From Desulforapulum sp034007745 (GTDB lineage Bacteria; Desulfobacterota; Desulfobacteria; Desulfobacterales; Desulfobacteraceae): 64,000 nt of DNA. This document shows positions 8,929 to 19,094 of this stretch, one piece after another. The notes under the pieces were generated by a model. That model saw only the letters and a program-made list of their open reading frames with translations. It had not been told where the DNA came from and made no database searches. The stretch covers positions 62,001-126,000 of the forward strand of contig JAVEQI010000002.1 of assembly GCA_034007745.1 (NCBI GenBank), written 5' to 3'. How positions within the stretch are numbered: position 1 is the stretch's first letter; every line of letters begins with the position of its first letter. The position numbers and the translations under genes are program-made.

Positions 8929-9039
8929 CCCTTTGGTTTTCCTGACCGGAACGTTCAAAACCAAAGGGTCGAAAGCATTAAGAAGATTCAAAGCAACCCC
9001 CGACGTTTTGCGGTTTCAGTCAGGATAACCAAAGAGGGC
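8929..9039. repeat. Palindromic intergenic repeat (copy 1)
   Basis: CCCTTTGGTTTT at 8929-8940 pairs perfectly with AAAACCAAAGGG at 8957-8968, around a loop containing GACCGGAACG. After a spacer comes a second conserved part, CCGACGTTTTGCGGTTTCAG and CCAAAGAGGG. The same two-part arrangement is found at 10093-10201, and its second half at 17603-17657. It fills most of the apt-mtnP spacer (8747-9114), which has no gene. Confidence 0.6.
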
Positions 9040-9114
9040 GGCCCCAGGGGATAGCCTCTAAACTGGACTCGGCTTATTTTAACGTTGTTCAGCTGTCCTG
9101 CCACCTATTGCCAC

Positions 9115-9876
9115 CTATTGTATAGAGCTGTCTTTCAACGCCATGACAGCTGCGATTAAAAGGGACTTGACCCGCTCAGCATTGTTGTTGAACACCTTCA
9201 TTACCTCCTCCCATGAGACTGGCACCTCTTCCTCATTCCAGCAGTCGTAATCCGTTGCCATGGCAACGGCTCCATAGGGAATGGACGCCTCACGGGCAAG
9301 GGCAGCCTCTGGAGCAATGGACATGTTGATTACATCCCCTCCCAGCATCTGGAACATCCTTGACTCGGCCCTTGTTGAAAAACGGGGGCCTTCGATGGTC
9401 ACCACCGTTCCCCTCGGGTGGACCCTGGCATTCTGGGCCACCGCAGTATCAAAGAGAATCTGCCTCAACCTTTCGTCAAAGGGATCGGCCATGGGCGCAT
9501 GGACCATGCCGTTTTCAAAGGATTCGTGAAAAGTGTTTTTCCGAAGCCGTGTAAAGTCGATAAACTGATCAAGAACAACAAAGTCTCCCCGACCGATCTC
9601 CTGCTTCAGGCTGCCGCAAGCCGTGGTTGCAAGGATGGCATTCACACCCTGTTCTTTGAGGGCCATGATGTTGGCCCGGTTGTTTACCCCGCTTGGAGTG
9701 ATGCTGTGGCCCTTGCCGTGACGGGCAAGGATAACCACATCTACACCCCCGATCTTGCCCAGGGTAAGCACTGATGACGGTTCTCCATAATCGGTTTTCA
9801 CCGTTACCTCTGTTGCGTCATCAACTATTCCAGGGTCGTCCATTCCAGACCCGCCAATAATTCCAACCTTTACCAT
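9115..9876 (-). CDS. mtnP: S-methyl-5'-thioadenosine phosphorylase
   Basis: Splits methylthioadenosine (a by-product of SAM use) into adenine and 5-methylthioribose-1-phosphate. The 253-residue protein belongs to the PNP/MTAP family: GIIGGSG at the N-terminus, the phosphate-binding RHGKGHSITPSGVNNRAN stretch, TTACGSL, IEGPRFSTRAES and the purine-site MATDYDCWNE. MTA specificity over purine nucleosides is inferred from family resemblance and from mtnA and apt nearby. The ATG at 9876 is preceded closely by GAAGGAG; an in-frame ATG at 9894 lacks a ribosome site. Confidence 0.93.
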   Translation of the reverse strand: MVKVGIIGGSGMDDPGIVDDATEVTVKTDYGEPSSVLTLGKIGGVDVVILARHGKGHSITPSGVNNRANIMALKEQGVNAILATTACGSLKQEIGRGDFVVLDQFIDFTRLRKNTFHESFENGMVHAPMADPFDERLRQILFDTAVAQNARVHPRGTVVTIEGPRFSTRAESRMFQMLGGDVINMSIAPEAALAREASIPYGAVAMATDYDCWNEEEVPVSWEEVMKVFNNNAERVKSLLIAAVMALKDSSIQ

Positions 9877-10092
9877 AGCTCCTTCTCCCACCATGCTATT
9901 ATTGTCAAAGCCCTGGATTTTCTCCTTAAAAACTAAGGATGCTTATATTCTCCCTAGGTTTTATATAAAGGCTTATCCCATGTCAAGAAAAGACCCGGCA
10001 ATCTATATATTCACCATAACACTCGTACTCGAACAGATACAATTCGGATCAGAACCGCAGATAGTAAATAGTAAAAAATCAACAGCAGAGCT

Positions 10093-10201
10093 CCCTTTGA
10101 TTTCCCCGGCCGGAACATTGAAAACCAAAGGGTGAATACTATCTTTGAACCGCCAAAACAACCTCCGACGTTTTCCGTTCAGGTCAGAGTACCCAAGGGG
10201 G
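10093..10201. repeat. Palindromic intergenic repeat (copy 2)
   Basis: CCCTTTGATTT... at 10093 faces AAAACCAAAGGG at 10121-10132 around GGCCGGAAC, followed by GAACCGCCAAAACAACC, CCGACGTTTT and CCAAGGGGG. It matches the copy at 8929-9039 in order and spacing, with scattered differences, so mtnP has a copy on each side. The remainder of the 439-base spacer before mtnA holds no gene or riboswitch that I recognise. Confidence 0.55.
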
Positions 10202-10333
10202 ATCACCGTCAAACCATCAATTGTGACAAATAGGCAAAGTTAGTACCAAGCCCGGACGGAATGATGTTTATCGTTGACCATTAACCCCACAGTGCTATTA
10301 TGTGACCGTAAATTCCAGCCCATAAAGGAGACA

Positions 10334-11476
<1,143 letters not shown>

Positions 11477-11522
11477 AAATTTTTCCCTTGACTTATGCAG
11501 ACAAAAATCGTTTAAATTTGCC

Positions 11523-11990
11523 ATGCTGACCAAAACGGAAAAAAAAGTAATTTCGGCCCTCCAGGGAAACATGCCCGTATGTGAGCGCCCATATCAGGCC
11601 ATGGCCCAGACCCTTGGCATGTCCGAGGATGAGATGATCGCAACTGCCAGGAACCTCCACGAACGGGGTGTGATCCGACGGTTTGGTGCGACCCTCAAAC
11701 ACCAGAGATCAGGCTATAAGGCCAATGCCATGGTGGCCTGGAAGGTAGATGAAGAACGAGTCGAAGAGGTGGGACCTGCCATGGCAGCCTTTGATGAGGT
11801 GACCCACTGCTATCGGAGAAACCCGACAGACACCTGGCCCTACAATCTGTACACCATGATCCACGCCTCAAGTGAAAATGACTGCCACGCCATTGCCCGC
11901 AAAATATCAAAAACCGTAAAGGTGTCCGAATACGCTCTGCTGTTCAGTCGCCAGGAGCTTAAAAAGACCTCAATGCGTTACTTTGACTGA
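11523..11990 (+). CDS. Lrp/AsnC-type siroheme decarboxylase subunit (AhbA/AhbB family)
   Basis: A 155-residue protein with an N-terminal winged-helix part (EKKVISALQGNMPVCERPYQAMA) and an AsnC/Lrp C-terminal half. The stretches GVIRRFGATLKHQRSGYKAN and HCYRRN...WPYNLYTMIHA are typical of siroheme decarboxylases, which remove two acetate carboxyls from siroheme in the alternative heme pathway of sulfate reducers. Whether it is the AhbA or AhbB subunit cannot be decided here, and the partner is not in the window. The stop overlaps the next gene by eight bases, so they are likely translated together. A DNA-binding Lrp regulator is the less likely alternative. Confidence 0.72.
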   Translation: MLTKTEKKVISALQGNMPVCERPYQAMAQTLGMSEDEMIATARNLHERGVIRRFGATLKHQRSGYKANAMVAWKVDEERVEEVGPAMAAFDEVTHCYRRNPTDTWPYNLYTMIHASSENDCHAIARKISKTVKVSEYALLFSRQELKKTSMRYFD

Positions 11991-13341
11991 TCAAAGACCC
12001 GCAACTCCCCACGTATTGTGTGTCAACCCATGGATCCACGACTTTGCAGCCTTTGATTTCTGGGCAAAGCCCCTGGGGCTCCTCACCCTTGCCGCCATCC
12101 TGAGGAAAAACCGTATTCGGGTGACCTTCATGGACTGCCTTGACAGGTTCCATCCCCGGGCGGGATCTGGAACAAGGACCTATCCGGACGGGCGGGGGCC
12201 CTACCGGAAAACCCAAATCCCAAAGCCAGCCGTCCTGAACGAAGAAGGCCCGGGCCGATACTCCCGGTATGGAATAGATCCAGAATGGTTCCGGGCGGAT
12301 TTAAGGCAACTTGACAGGCCTGATATTGTGCTTGTCACTTCGCTCATGACCTACTGGGCAGGCGGCGTAAGGGAAACCATTGCAGTGATCAAAGAAATTT
12401 TTCCCGAAACCCCGGTGGTTCTCGGCGGCATCTACGCCACCCTCATGACCGACCACGCAGTGGCCCTTTCCCTGGCCGACGAGGTGATTCCAGGGGCAGG
12501 AGAACAAAAGATCCAGGAGATTGTTCGCCGCCATACTGGATTTTCGTTTACATCTAACCCTACCCTTGATGACCCTAATGACCTTGACTCCCTTCCCCTT
12601 CCGGCCCTGGACCTTGTCACAAACCTAACCCATGTGCCGCTGCTCACCACCAGAGGCTGCCCCTTTGCCTGTGAATACTGTGCCTCCTCATTTCTTGAGC
12701 CCCGATTCAGGCGAAGATCCCCGAAATCCATCGTCCAGGAGATCCGCCACTGGCACAATCTGCGGGGGGTTAAAAACTTTGCCTTTTACGACGACGCCCT
12801 GCTCATAGATTCTGCCACCCATGCTATTCCCCTTTTTAAGGCTATCATCAGCTCGAATATGAACCTTGCCTTTCACACCCCAAATGCCCTGCACATCCGG
12901 GAAATCACACAGCAGACGGCAGCACTGATGTTCAAGGCGGGATTCAAGTCCATCCGCCTGGGACTTGAAACAACAGACTTTTCCAGGACAGGGCGTCTTG
13001 ACCGAAAGGTTGGCGCCAACGAATTCCACCGTGCCGTAACCCTCCTGAAAAATGCCGGATTCAAACGTGGGCAAATTGGGGCCTATCTTTTGTGCGGACT
13101 GCCGGATCAGAAGAAAGAGGATGTTGAACATTCTATCCTCGAGGTAAAAAAAAGCGGCATCACACCTGTCCTTGCCTTTTACACACCCATTCCCCACACC
13201 CCCATGTGGGAGAGGGCAAAAAAGGCATCCAGATTTGACCTTGACAAGGATCCTGTTTTTTCGAACAATGCCCTGTTTCCATGTTTTACAGAAACTATGT
13301 CCATGAAAATCATTTCACAATTGAAAAAAATGACAAAATGA
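11983..13341 (+). CDS. B12-binding radical SAM protein
   Basis: A 452-residue protein. The N-terminal third has the cobalamin-binding-like fold seen in B12/radical SAM enzymes (PLGLLTLAAILRKNRIRVTFMD, VVLGGIYATLMTDHA). The radical SAM Cx3Cx2C cluster motif follows in TTRGCPFACEYCASS, near residue 225. The enzyme is not AhbC or AhbD, which lack the B12 domain. The substrate is unknown. The start is probably TTG at 11983, because conserved-looking sequence begins almost at once and no upstream ATG exists. It overlaps the siroheme-decarboxylase-like gene, suggesting linked function in tetrapyrrole chemistry, but this is inference. Confidence 0.82.
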   Translation: MTDQRPATPHVLCVNPWIHDFAAFDFWAKPLGLLTLAAILRKNRIRVTFMDCLDRFHPRAGSGTRTYPDGRGPYRKTQIPKPAVLNEEGPGRYSRYGIDPEWFRADLRQLDRPDIVLVTSLMTYWAGGVRETIAVIKEIFPETPVVLGGIYATLMTDHAVALSLADEVIPGAGEQKIQEIVRRHTGFSFTSNPTLDDPNDLDSLPLPALDLVTNLTHVPLLTTRGCPFACEYCASSFLEPRFRRRSPKSIVQEIRHWHNLRGVKNFAFYDDALLIDSATHAIPLFKAIISSNMNLAFHTPNALHIREITQQTAALMFKAGFKSIRLGLETTDFSRTGRLDRKVGANEFHRAVTLLKNAGFKRGQIGAYLLCGLPDQKKEDVEHSILEVKKSGITPVLAFYTPIPHTPMWERAKKASRFDLDKDPVFSNNALFPCFTETMSMKIISQLKKMTK

Positions 13342-13372
13342 CCTATAGATAGGCAAAATCAATTGGCATCCA

Positions 13373-13456
13373 AAAGTTGCAGGCCTTATTTAACTGGTTA
13401 TGCAAGACTTTGAACATGCAGTTGTAGAATCGTTCAAAAACCATGCAGGCAACTTT
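13373..13456. repeat. Inverted repeat in spacer
   Basis: AAAAGTTGC at about 13373 is matched by GCAACTTTT at about 13447, roughly 65 bases apart. No T-run follows, so it is not an evident terminator. It may be the ends of a small mobile or palindromic element; the spacer holds no gene. Confidence 0.3.
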
Positions 13457-13508
13457 TAGGTAACAGACGCTCCAAAGCTGGGTTAACGAACGATAAAAAG
13501 GTGACATC

Positions 13509-15185
13509 TTGGATCTATTGGATATTTTTATTCAAACCATCGGGGGCCTGGGGCTTTTCATTCTCGGCATGAAGATGATGACCGAAGGGCTTCAAATGGC
13601 CGCAGGCCCCAGGATTAAAAGCGTCCTTGGCGCTATCTCTTCCAACCGGTTCCTGGGATGCGCCACCGGAGCCGGAGTCACGGCGGCTATCCAGTCCTCA
13701 TCCGCCACCACGGTTATGCTCATCGGTTTTGTAGGGGCGGGCATCATGACTCTGGAGCAGGCCGTGGGCGTCGTACTCGGTGCAAATGTGGGAACGACCG
13801 TCACGGCCCAGATGATCGCCTTTGAACTCACGAACGTGGCCCTTCCGGCCATTGCCATCGGCGTTCCCATGAAGTTTTTTTCCAAAAGACGACGCTACCG
13901 CTACATAGGTGACATTGTTCTCGGATTTGGGCTTCTATTTTACGGCATGACCGTGATGAAACTAGGCCTTGCACCAATGAAGGACACCCCTGAATTCATC
14001 GCATTTTTCACAAAATTTTCCACCGACTCCTATGGGGGAATTCTACTGTGCGTTTTCATGGGTACCCTTGTGACCATCATGGTTCAGTCTTCATCCGCCA
14101 CAGTGGGTCTCACCATGACCCTGGCCGTCCAGGGGCTTATCTCATTTCCAACGGCCATGGCCCTAGTTCTTGGTGAAAACATTGGAACGACCATAACGGC
14201 TGAATTTGCATCCATAGGCTCCACAAGCCAGAGCGCCCATCAAACAGCCAGGGCCAACACCCTGTTTAACGTGCTGGGCGTATCCATGGTCGTGCTGCTC
14301 TTTAACCCCTTTATCGAATTAGTCCAGTCCATAACCACGATGATGGGGGCCGCCCCGGTTACCACTGCAAAGGATGGGGAATTTATCAACATCAGCCGCT
14401 ACATTGCCAACGGCCACACCATCTTCAATGTCATCAACGCCATGTTTTTCCTTGTCTTTTTTCCACAGCTCATCAAGATTGCCATTATGCTCTCTCCCAA
14501 AGCAAAGAAAAAAGGGCGCTACCAGCTACCCTCGTTTGATACCCGTTTCATTGACAGCCCCATCGGTGCCCTTGCTAAGGTAAGAGGGGAAGTGATACAG
14601 ATGGCCGAGTTCACCCATCAAAGCCTCAAACGCACCTGCGAATGCCTCACAGTCCGGGACGATGACCGACTGGCAGAAAGGGACGCAATCGAAGAACACA
14701 TCGATGAGATGCAAAAGGTAATCATCAAATATCTTACATCCATCTACCAGGGGGGGGTCAACGAGTCTGAAGCCAACGAGATTTCGGAGTGGATGCGAAT
14801 CACCAACAACATCGAAAGGATAGGAGATTCCATGGAAAACGTTTCCGAAATCCTTGAAAAAATGTATGAAAACAACTATGTTATAACTCCCAATGCCCAG
14901 GAGGACCTTGTTACCATCTCCAACGAGGTGGATCATTTTTTTGAGACTGCCATCATAGAGATGGGCGAACATACCCACACTTACGGTTTCATGGAGATAG
15001 CCAAGGATCAGGAGGACCTTATCGACTCGTTAAGGGAAAAAATCCGCAGGGACCACATTGACCGCCTCAGGACCGATTCCTGCTCGGTTGAGGTCGGCGT
15101 GCTGTTTATTGCGCTGCTCTCCAACTTTGAAAGAATGGGCGATTATTGTTTTAACATAGCCACAAGCATAGACAGCATACAGTAA
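13509..15185 (+). CDS. Na/Pi cotransporter family protein with C-terminal PhoU-like domain
   Basis: Inner-membrane sodium/phosphate symporter of the NptA/YjbB type, 558 residues. The first about 320 residues are hydrophobic and contain the duplicated QSSSATT signatures (AIQSSSATTVML and VQSSSATVGLTM) with GANVGTTVT and GENIGTTIT. The last about 200 residues are helical and PhoU-like (ANEISEWMRITNNIERIGDSMENV). The start is TTG, preceded by AAAAAGGTG. It is followed 33 bases later by the DUF1178 gene. Some family members export phosphate; direction cannot be read from sequence. Confidence 0.9.
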   Translation: MDLLDIFIQTIGGLGLFILGMKMMTEGLQMAAGPRIKSVLGAISSNRFLGCATGAGVTAAIQSSSATTVMLIGFVGAGIMTLEQAVGVVLGANVGTTVTAQMIAFELTNVALPAIAIGVPMKFFSKRRRYRYIGDIVLGFGLLFYGMTVMKLGLAPMKDTPEFIAFFTKFSTDSYGGILLCVFMGTLVTIMVQSSSATVGLTMTLAVQGLISFPTAMALVLGENIGTTITAEFASIGSTSQSAHQTARANTLFNVLGVSMVVLLFNPFIELVQSITTMMGAAPVTTAKDGEFINISRYIANGHTIFNVINAMFFLVFFPQLIKIAIMLSPKAKKKGRYQLPSFDTRFIDSPIGALAKVRGEVIQMAEFTHQSLKRTCECLTVRDDDRLAERDAIEEHIDEMQKVIIKYLTSIYQGGVNESEANEISEWMRITNNIERIGDSMENVSEILEKMYENNYVITPNAQEDLVTISNEVDHFFETAIIEMGEHTHTYGFMEIAKDQEDLIDSLREKIRRDHIDRLRTDSCSVEVGVLFIALLSNFERMGDYCFNIATSIDSIQ

Positions 15186-15218
15186 AAGGAGATCATGAAT
15201 GGAACCTCCAGGTGATAT

Positions 15219-15644
15219 ATGATCGTTTTTGACCTTCAATGCATTAATGGCCACACCTTTGAAGGATGGTTTGACGATGGGGAGAGTTTTGCCCTTCAGC
15301 AGGATCAGGACCAGATCCTCTGCCCTGCGTGTGGGACAACAGCCGTGACTCAAAGGCTGTCGCCCATTGCCGTGCGAACATCCCAGGGTTCCGGAGCAAG
15401 GGAAAGGGCCAGACAGGAGGCTGCACATGATCTTGCCGCAAGGGTCTCAGAGTTCGTAGAAAAAAACTTTGACAACGTAGGCCCAAACTTTGCCAGAGAG
15501 GCCCTTAAAATTCACTATGGCGGAGCTGAACCTAAAAACATCATGGGGACCACAACGGCTGAGGAGGACAAGATCCTTGAAAAAGAGGGCATCGAGGTCA
15601 TCAAGCTCCCCCGCCCACCGGAACCCGAGGGAAACCTCAACTAA
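15219..15644 (+). CDS. DUF1178 family zinc-ribbon-like protein
   Basis: A 141-residue protein with the DUF1178 opening MIVFDLQCINGHTFEGWF and a Cys pair in LCPACGT, consistent with one half of a metal ribbon completed by the early Cys/His. The C-terminal half (VGPNFAREALKIHYG, EEDKILEKEGIEVIKLP) is also conserved in this family. Function is not known. It lies between the phosphate transporter and the MCE-type lipoprotein gene on the same strand. Confidence 0.85.
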   Translation: MIVFDLQCINGHTFEGWFDDGESFALQQDQDQILCPACGTTAVTQRLSPIAVRTSQGSGARERARQEAAHDLAARVSEFVEKNFDNVGPNFAREALKIHYGGAEPKNIMGTTTAEEDKILEKEGIEVIKLPRPPEPEGNLN

Positions 15645-15721
15645 TCCGTATTACCAGAGCCGTATTAACAGCCCCTCATCAAAACATTCTGACACATTAA
15701 AACATCCAAACGGAGAAGAGC

Positions 15722-16417
15722 ATGGGTCTGTTTCAAAAAATTACCCTCATCATTATTTCAGCTTTTTTTTTAATTTTAATGGGATGCAACACCCTTGGCC
15801 TGACGGTTAATTTCAAGGAGCTCCACGGTCTTACCCAGGGAGCCCCTGTAATTCTTGATTATACGGTCATTGGCCGGGTCAAGGAAATCCTGCCCCTGAA
15901 AAACGGCACCTATCCCGCAGCCCTTGAAATCGATCCTGACTTCAAGACCCTTGTGACCGATCATTCAACTTTTACCCTGGTACCGGAATACAAGGGCCAG
16001 GATCTTATCCCACGGACAATCGTCATGGTGAATAACAAAACTCCTGGCGGCTCCCCCCTCACAGACGGCTCCATTGTAGAAGGATTCAGCCCAACCATGA
16101 TGCCGGAAGTCTCAAAAACGATTAAAAAATTTGCCGCAGGCTTTGAAGCCTTTAAGGAAAAAATCGGCAGAATCCCGGAAACCGATGAATACAAACAATT
16201 CGAACAATCAATTGACGAGCTCGCCCAGAACATGAAGGAATCGGGAGAAGAGATTAAGGAACAGATAAGGAACGAAATTCTGCCAAAGATTGAACAGGAG
16301 TTTGAAGCTTTCAAACAAAGGCTCAAGGACCTGCAGAATCAAAACCCCCAGGACCAGGTTACCCAGCCCGAGCTTGAACCCCTGGAGCAAAAGCTCAACA
16401 ACCTCCGGGAAATATGA
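15722..16417 (+). CDS. MCE/MlaD-domain lipoprotein
   Basis: 231 residues. The N-terminus is a lipoprotein signal (LIIISAFFLILMGC, lipobox Cys at about residue 22), so the product is probably anchored in the outer or inner membrane. Residues about 27-120 resemble an MCE/MlaD domain (FKELHGLTQGAPVI..IGRVKEI...GGSPLTDGSIVEGF), the module of lipid-transport systems. The rest is a charged helix, probably coiled coil. The other Mla genes (ATPase, permease) are not in the window, so its partner complex is unknown. Confidence 0.75.
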   Translation: MGLFQKITLIIISAFFLILMGCNTLGLTVNFKELHGLTQGAPVILDYTVIGRVKEILPLKNGTYPAALEIDPDFKTLVTDHSTFTLVPEYKGQDLIPRTIVMVNNKTPGGSPLTDGSIVEGFSPTMMPEVSKTIKKFAAGFEAFKEKIGRIPETDEYKQFEQSIDELAQNMKESGEEIKEQIRNEILPKIEQEFEAFKQRLKDLQNQNPQDQVTQPELEPLEQKLNNLREI

Positions 16418-16425
16418 AACCCGAC

Positions 16426-16617
16426 CTACTTTTCCTTTTCGATCAGCCCCTTGACAAACCAGCGCTGCATGGAAAGAACAGGCGGCAACATGACAAGCAG
16501 GAAGCCTCAAGGGCCACAGATTCCCCTCGGGAAAATCATCGGCCTGGGGAATGGGATTCTTTAGCCGTAGGACTGCCGTTGTCATCTTGGGGTTTGTGGT
16601 AATGAGTAATCTATTGG
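16426..16617 (-). pseudogene. Remnant of a carbohydrate ABC transporter permease C-terminus
   Basis: Minus-strand translation gives NRLLITTNPKMTTAVLRLKN in one frame and then, in another frame after a stop, GFLLVMLPPVLSMQRWFVKG followed by LIEKEK and a stop. Both resemble the end of MalG/UgpE-type permeases, whose last lines read like LLVMLPPVL..LQRWFVKGL. Frame change and stop show that it is dead. No other transporter gene is next to it. Confidence 0.5.
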
Positions 16618-17565
16618 TCAATTCTCCTGGTTGGCCTCCAGGATGGGCAGTATTTCATCTATAACCCAGTCGACATCTTTTGCTGCAAGGCTGCACCCGC
16701 CTGCCCCGGCATGGCCTCCGCCTCCGTAATTTGCGAGGAGCTTTCCAACATTCACCCGGCATCTGGGGTTAAAGATGGAACGGCCGATGCTGAGCAAAAC
16801 CAGATCCCTGTCATGGTCGGCATAACGGATCTTTACGCTCACATTGGTCTCAGGAAACAGAGAATATGTCAGGAACCGGTTGCCCGACGGCACCTTTTCC
16901 ATACTGCGAAAGTCTGCAACGCTGACCGTTCGGCCATGGATAACCGTGTACTGCTTCAGGATATCCACGTAAAGGCGGTTCTCCTTTACAACGGCGTCAC
17001 ACCGTGCCGTCACCTCTTTATCGGCCATGACCTCTGTTATGGTCTGATTCCTTAAAAGGCCGACAAGCCTCTCCCAGAAAGGCGGATCGGTATTATCCCG
17101 GTTTTTAACGGCCATGGAGAGCTGGATGTATGGGTAAGCCTCGGGCCTCAGTACCTGATCCTCGTTAAGGTCTGCCGCATCGATAATGTCGGTCCAATGG
17201 ATCAATTCGTCAAAATCCTTTGCCAGACGACCGGCCCTTTTATAATACTTGTACACAACCCCTGCGGCAGAAGGGGCTATATCAAAGGCGCCCTCTATTT
17301 TAAGCCCCTTTACATCATACAGATCTTCATCATACCCTTCCTTATCATACCCCTCGGGCTGATTGGAAAAATGGTGGTCAAACCAGACCGAACACCGGGG
17401 GTCATAGGGAAGGTTTGCCATGATATCCCCCTCTCGGATATCAGCCTCCCCCTTCTGGACTTCGCCTGGCTCGACCCATAGGGTCGGGCTGTCAATGGTT
17501 TCCGCCTCGTGGATCAGCACAGCACACACAATACCATCAAAATCGGGTCTTGTTACTATTCTCAT
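16618..17565 (-). CDS. DHH-family phosphoesterase
   Basis: A 315-residue DHH/DHHA1 protein. The metal-binding residues are visible in RPDFDGIVCAVL (residues 6-17) and WFDHHFSN (about 61-68), and the C-terminal DHHA1 glycine motif in NYGGGGHAGAGG. Relatives include nano-RNase/pAp phosphatase (NrnA) and exopolyphosphatase-like enzymes. This member is divergent, so I do not assign a substrate. It stands alone on the minus strand, divergent from tilS. Confidence 0.85.
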   Translation of the reverse strand: MRIVTRPDFDGIVCAVLIHEAETIDSPTLWVEPGEVQKGEADIREGDIMANLPYDPRCSVWFDHHFSNQPEGYDKEGYDEDLYDVKGLKIEGAFDIAPSAAGVVYKYYKRAGRLAKDFDELIHWTDIIDAADLNEDQVLRPEAYPYIQLSMAVKNRDNTDPPFWERLVGLLRNQTITEVMADKEVTARCDAVVKENRLYVDILKQYTVIHGRTVSVADFRSMEKVPSGNRFLTYSLFPETNVSVKIRYADHDRDLVLLSIGRSIFNPRCRVNVGKLLANYGGGGHAGAGGCSLAAKDVDWVIDEILPILEANQEN

Positions 17566-17602
17566 GGACGCTCACTTTTTTATAGATTTTAAGATAAATT
17601 AA

Positions 17603-17657
17603 GAACCGCCAAAACAACCTCCGAAGGTTTCCGTTCCGGTCAAAGTAACCAAAGGGG
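17603..17657. repeat. Palindromic intergenic repeat (copy 3, second half only)
   Basis: GAACCGCCAAAACAACC, then CCGAAGGTTTCCGTT and AACCAAAGGGG, repeats the second part of the element at 10093-10201, including a 22-base identical run. The hairpin half is missing. The rest of the 17566-17938 spacer holds no gene. Confidence 0.55.
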
Positions 17658-17756
17658 GGAGGAATGACACCACTTTTATCATACGCCCCTTGTTTTAACA
17701 AGGCGAACCGCCTTCACCCCGGTAATTCTAATTTTGATTTTACACTAGAGGCGACA

Positions 17757-17810
17757 GTTGGTATCCCTTTGCTGAACCAAAATTAAAAATACTGGCTCCC
17801 AACCGCAATT
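17757..17810. repeat. Dispersed intergenic repeat, GGTATCCCyTTGCTGAAC family (copy)
   Basis: The core GGTATCCCTTTGCTGAAC with a following A-rich part and CTGGCTCCCAACCGCAATT matches the spacer at 40702-40785 (GGTATCCCCTTGCTGAAC ... AACCGCAAATT). A weaker relative (AGTATCACCTTGCTGAAC) lies at 6223-6240 in the epd-murI spacer. All are between genes. Confidence 0.45.
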
Positions 17811-17938
17811 CTCATATCCAGTTGACCATAGTCCCTGGAACGATTATGATGAACATAATCCAAGACGGACAGGTTAAATAACAATCAATGGGGGCCAGTC
17901 AAATGAGAAACTGCAGATTACCCGGGTAAAAGAATGAA

Positions 17939-19027
17939 ATGCATTTAAAAAGAAAGAGAAGACCGTTTTTAGACGAGGTGCGCCAGACCATGGAGGCCCA
18001 TGGGATGGTATCCCCTGGCGAGCACGTCCTCATGGGCATTTCCGGAGGCCCGGACTCCGTGGCCCTTCTCCTTTGCCTTGTGGAACTCAGGGCGGAGCTT
18101 AACCTCACCCTTGGTGTTGCCCACATCAACCATCTTTTGAGGGGGGAGGAGTCGGACGGAGACGAGAAGTTTGTAGAGGAGCTTGCCCGAACCCTGGGCC
18201 TTTCCTTTCATCTCCTGAAGATCGACGTGGCAGAACTTGCCAGAGGGGGGAAAACTTCCCTTGAGGAGACGGCAAGACAGGTTCGTTACGATTTTTTCAC
18301 AGCCCTGTGCCGCAAGAAAGGATACACTCGGACGGCCGTCGGCCACACCCTTGATGATAATACTGAGCAGGTTCTCATGAACCTCTTAAGGGGAAGCGGC
18401 CCAAGGGGGCTTGCCGGTATACCCCCGGTCCGGGACAGCTGGATCATCCGACCCCTGATCCAATGTTCCAAAGGCGAGATCCTGGCCTTCTTAGAGAAAA
18501 AGAACCAGCCCTATGTTGTGGATTCAACAAACCTTGAAACCTTGTTTCTAAGAAACAGAATCCGCAACAAGCTTCTTCCCCTGCTCAGACAGGAGTACAA
18601 CCCCGGAATAACCGACAACCTCAACCGTATGAGCCGAATAATGGGCGAGGAAGAAAAATGGATGGACAACGAGACAAAGGCTGTTTTCAACAGAATCTGC
18701 TTAAATGAGTCAGGCAGTGAAGTATGCCTTTGCCTGGCAAGCTTTAACGACCTTGCCATGGCCCTCAAGCGCCGGATTGTCCGAAGGGCTGTCGAACAGG
18801 TCAAGGGAGACTTGAGACGAATCACCCTTGTCCAGGTTGACGCCATTGTCGCCCTTGCTGCTGCGACCTCCCCCGGCCAAAACCTGGACCTTCCCGGCAG
18901 GGTCCGTATAACAAAGCTCGGTAAGAGCCTCTGTTTCAAAAAAGAAGCTATCCCGTTACGGGAAATCGGAAAAGCCATGAAAAGAAAAAAACGTTCCTGG
19001 AACAGGGATAAAGTTTTTCTTGCCTAA
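17939..19027 (+). CDS. tilS: tRNA(Ile)-lysidine synthase
   Basis: ATP-dependent enzyme that puts lysidine on C34 of tRNA-Ile(CAU), essential for reading AUA. It has the PP-loop SGGPDSVALL near residue 34 and the N-type ATPase motifs VAHINHLLRGEES and VGHTLDDNTEQVLMNLLRGSG. At 362 residues it is shorter than E. coli TilS (about 430); the C-terminal tRNA-binding domain is reduced or lost. It heads the ftsH-folP-ybbR-coaX run, a common order (tilS before ftsH). Confidence 0.93.
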   Translation: MHLKRKRRPFLDEVRQTMEAHGMVSPGEHVLMGISGGPDSVALLLCLVELRAELNLTLGVAHINHLLRGEESDGDEKFVEELARTLGLSFHLLKIDVAELARGGKTSLEETARQVRYDFFTALCRKKGYTRTAVGHTLDDNTEQVLMNLLRGSGPRGLAGIPPVRDSWIIRPLIQCSKGEILAFLEKKNQPYVVDSTNLETLFLRNRIRNKLLPLLRQEYNPGITDNLNRMSRIMGEEEKWMDNETKAVFNRICLNESGSEVCLCLASFNDLAMALKRRIVRRAVEQVKGDLRRITLVQVDAIVALAAATSPGQNLDLPGRVRITKLGKSLCFKKEAIPLREIGKAMKRKKRSWNRDKVFLA

Positions 19028-19094
19028 TTACAATTCATGGTTAATATTTGCAGGATGTACCTTTAAAACTTAAACTTTCAGAAAGGAAAAGACC

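Noticed and set aside
9895..10333. A SAM or other riboswitch ahead of mtnA
   Set aside because: The spacer is largely explained by a dispersed repeat; I could not find the conserved core of any known riboswitch. A covariance-model scan would settle it.
16208..16621. A 137-residue minus-strand coding gene over the end of the MCE lipoprotein gene
   Set aside because: Half of it is antisense to the lipoprotein; the other half is the broken permease remnant reported separately.
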